From assembly GCA_034508935.3 (NCBI GenBank), contig CM067443.1, positions 49,909,899 through 49,973,898 on the forward strand: a stretch of DNA of 64,000 bases, read 5' to 3'. This document shows positions 45,940 to 64,000 of the stretch, piece after piece. The translations under genes were made by a program, and so were the position numbers. The stretch comes from Berghia stephanieae (Eukaryota > Mollusca > Gastropoda > Nudibranchia > Aeolidiidae). Positions within the stretch are counted from its first letter, which is position 1; each line of letters begins with the position of its first letter. Below the pieces are notes generated by a model. The model did no database searches. It was not told the origin of the DNA and saw only the letters and a list, made by a program, of their open reading frames with translations.

Positions 45940-47140
45940 GACCAAAATATTGGCCTTGGTCTCCCTAGCCTCTAGCCAGTTTTGACTAGGGAGACCAAGA
46001 TTTTAGCTTTCAGGTATTTTCGTTTATTTATAGTTTATCAAACTGTTTCTTTATGTTAAAGAAGCGTGTTGATTTTTTTACTTATTGTTTGTTTTTGTTG
46101 CTAGATAGTCTTACTAGATATCAATTATTAGAATGTAATAATTCATGCCCCATTCAAGAAAAAAAAAGCCAGAAGACAGAGATTTTAAGTTATCGGCTGT
46201 CTAACACAAAAATTAATTAAACTTTTGTTCTTCTCTCAGTTATTTGATAATATCAATGATATACTTATCTTACTAAACGCTATAGATCCAGGAATTATCC
46301 TCTATTTAAATGCCTACTTATAACAATAGTTTATAATTACAGAATCTCATTTAGCTTGCATTGTAATCATTCACAGACAGTTTTTAATGTAAAAATATAT
46401 CAATATGGCAATGTAAAATTGAAACATACTGTTACTGGTGGTGGTAATTAAAAATTGGTCATGATCGAACAAATCATAATCATCATAAATGTACAAAGTT
46501 CACATATATTGAAATATTAATGACAACAATAATCATGAAAGCAACAACGATAATAATCATACATGTCTGATAAATTATCATGATATTATTCTTAAATTTT
46601 TGCTAGGGACCTAGGGAGACCATGATTTTGGGCTACCAACGTGAAACCGTATTTTCATGGAATTGTTTCTTTGTGGAGTTTGTTTTTATTGTTTTGTTGT
46701 TTTTTTTAATGTTTACTCATTGTTTTGGTCCCCATAGGCAAAATGGCTCTTTTTGGCTAGGAAGACCAAGATTTTGGCTTCCAAACATAAAATGTACTTT
46801 TGTTTTTGGACTGTATCTTTTTGAATATAATGAAGTGGAGTTGTTATATTGTTTTTTTTTGTTCTTTATATATTGTTTTTTTTTGTTTTTTTTTCTGTTT
46901 TACGCCTCGTAATAATATTATTATGCCCTCCCCCATGAAAATTTGTTGCCCGTCCGAGTACAAAAATTGTATTGTATTTTTTATTTTAAAAAAAATTTTT
47001 AATTCTTCACTTTTGGCTTAAGAGACAATGATCAGACCTCGGGACGTAGCACCATATTTTCATTCATGGAACTGTTTCTTTATGTTGAGGAGACCAGTCA
47101 AAATGGCCGGTTTTTGGCTAATGAGACTGGTCTGGGAATG
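45940..47140. repeat. Degenerate tandem repeat with GGGAGACCAAGATTTTGGC motif
   Basis: The order 'GCTAGGGAGACCA.GATTTT, GGCT, TATTTTCATGGAA, TGTTTCTTTATG' recurs at about 45970-46080, 46600-46690, 46740-46830 and 47020-47140 with heavy divergence. It occupies the flank or first intron directly upstream of the ZMYND11 ATG. Confidence 0.5.
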
Positions 47141-47171
47141 AGTTTATCGGTTTCTTTTTATTTTCAGGGCA

Positions 47172-63847
<16,676 letters not shown>

Positions 63848-63878
63848 TAATTTTCATCAGCATTGCCATCACGTCTAG

Positions 63879-64000
63879 CTCCCATGGTGGGCAGGAGGTC
63901 ACTTGCTCTGTCTTCTATCCCCCTATATCTGTTTTTTGAGTTGCTTTCTGTCTTTGTCTTAGAGTGAGATTACTTGGAGTTGTCTTGGCCCTTGCCTGAG
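63879..64000 (+). repeat. R500 5' part, cut by the window end
   Basis: Starts CCCATGGTGGGCAGGAGGTC, then TGTCTTCTATCCCCCTATAT, TCTGTCTTTGTCTTAGAGTG and GATTACTTGGAGTTGTC. It begins about 33 bp after the ZMYND11 stop. Confidence 0.88.

Overview
This is AT-rich, intron-rich invertebrate nuclear DNA with three conserved animal genes set in dense repeats. Nothing in it is prokaryotic. Many tRNA-headed SINEs, CR1/L2-type LINE pieces, pogo/Tigger-like transposons and long simple repeats suggest a lophotrochozoan, possibly a mollusc. That placement is inference, because no lineage marker such as organelle DNA or intact rDNA is present.

Layout. (1) 1-11121, + strand: the C-terminal ~605 codons (10 exons, all phases consistent) of a WDR6-like WD-repeat protein, the partner of the FTSJ1-type tRNA 2'-O-methyltransferase. 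Its N-terminal exons lie left of the window. Its introns hold several SINEs and a 5'-truncated LINE with an open reverse-transcriptase C-terminus. (2) 11122-23132: a gene-poor convergent intergenic region with a 2.6-kb Tigger/pogo transposon (11927-14538) and a head-to-tail array of a ~500-bp dispersed repeat, called R500 here (14731-16752), plus single R500 copies. (3) 23133-38648, - strand: a complete FTCD gene (formimidoyltransferase-cyclodeaminase) of 14 coding exons, 540 codons and consistent phases. A 3.27-kb TIR element lies in intron 3 and a 657-bp TIR element splits an R500 copy in intron 12. (4) 38649-47167: the divergent FTCD/ZMYND11 intergenic region, largely filled by a 6.5-kb structure (39323-45857) with inverted ends built from a palindromic GATGAGAATAG repeat. 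It also holds a fossil scrap of 18S rDNA and a candidate promoter. (5) 47172-63847, + strand: a complete ZMYND11 (BS69) homolog of 14 coding exons and 695 codons, with winged-helix, PHD, bromodomain, PWWP, coiled-coil and MYND regions, the H3.3K36me3 reader. A further R500 copy starts about 33 bp after its stop and runs off the window.

The three genes have unrelated known roles (tRNA wobble methylation, histidine/folate catabolism, chromatin reading), and nothing suggests they work together. The unusual content is in the repeats: nested insertions with readable target-site duplications, fold-back elements, a SINE/LINE pair sharing a 3' end, and the 6.5-kb inverted-end structure. Exon borders come from reading GT/AG sites, reading-frame phase and remembered family sequences. 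No alignment or transcript evidence was available.
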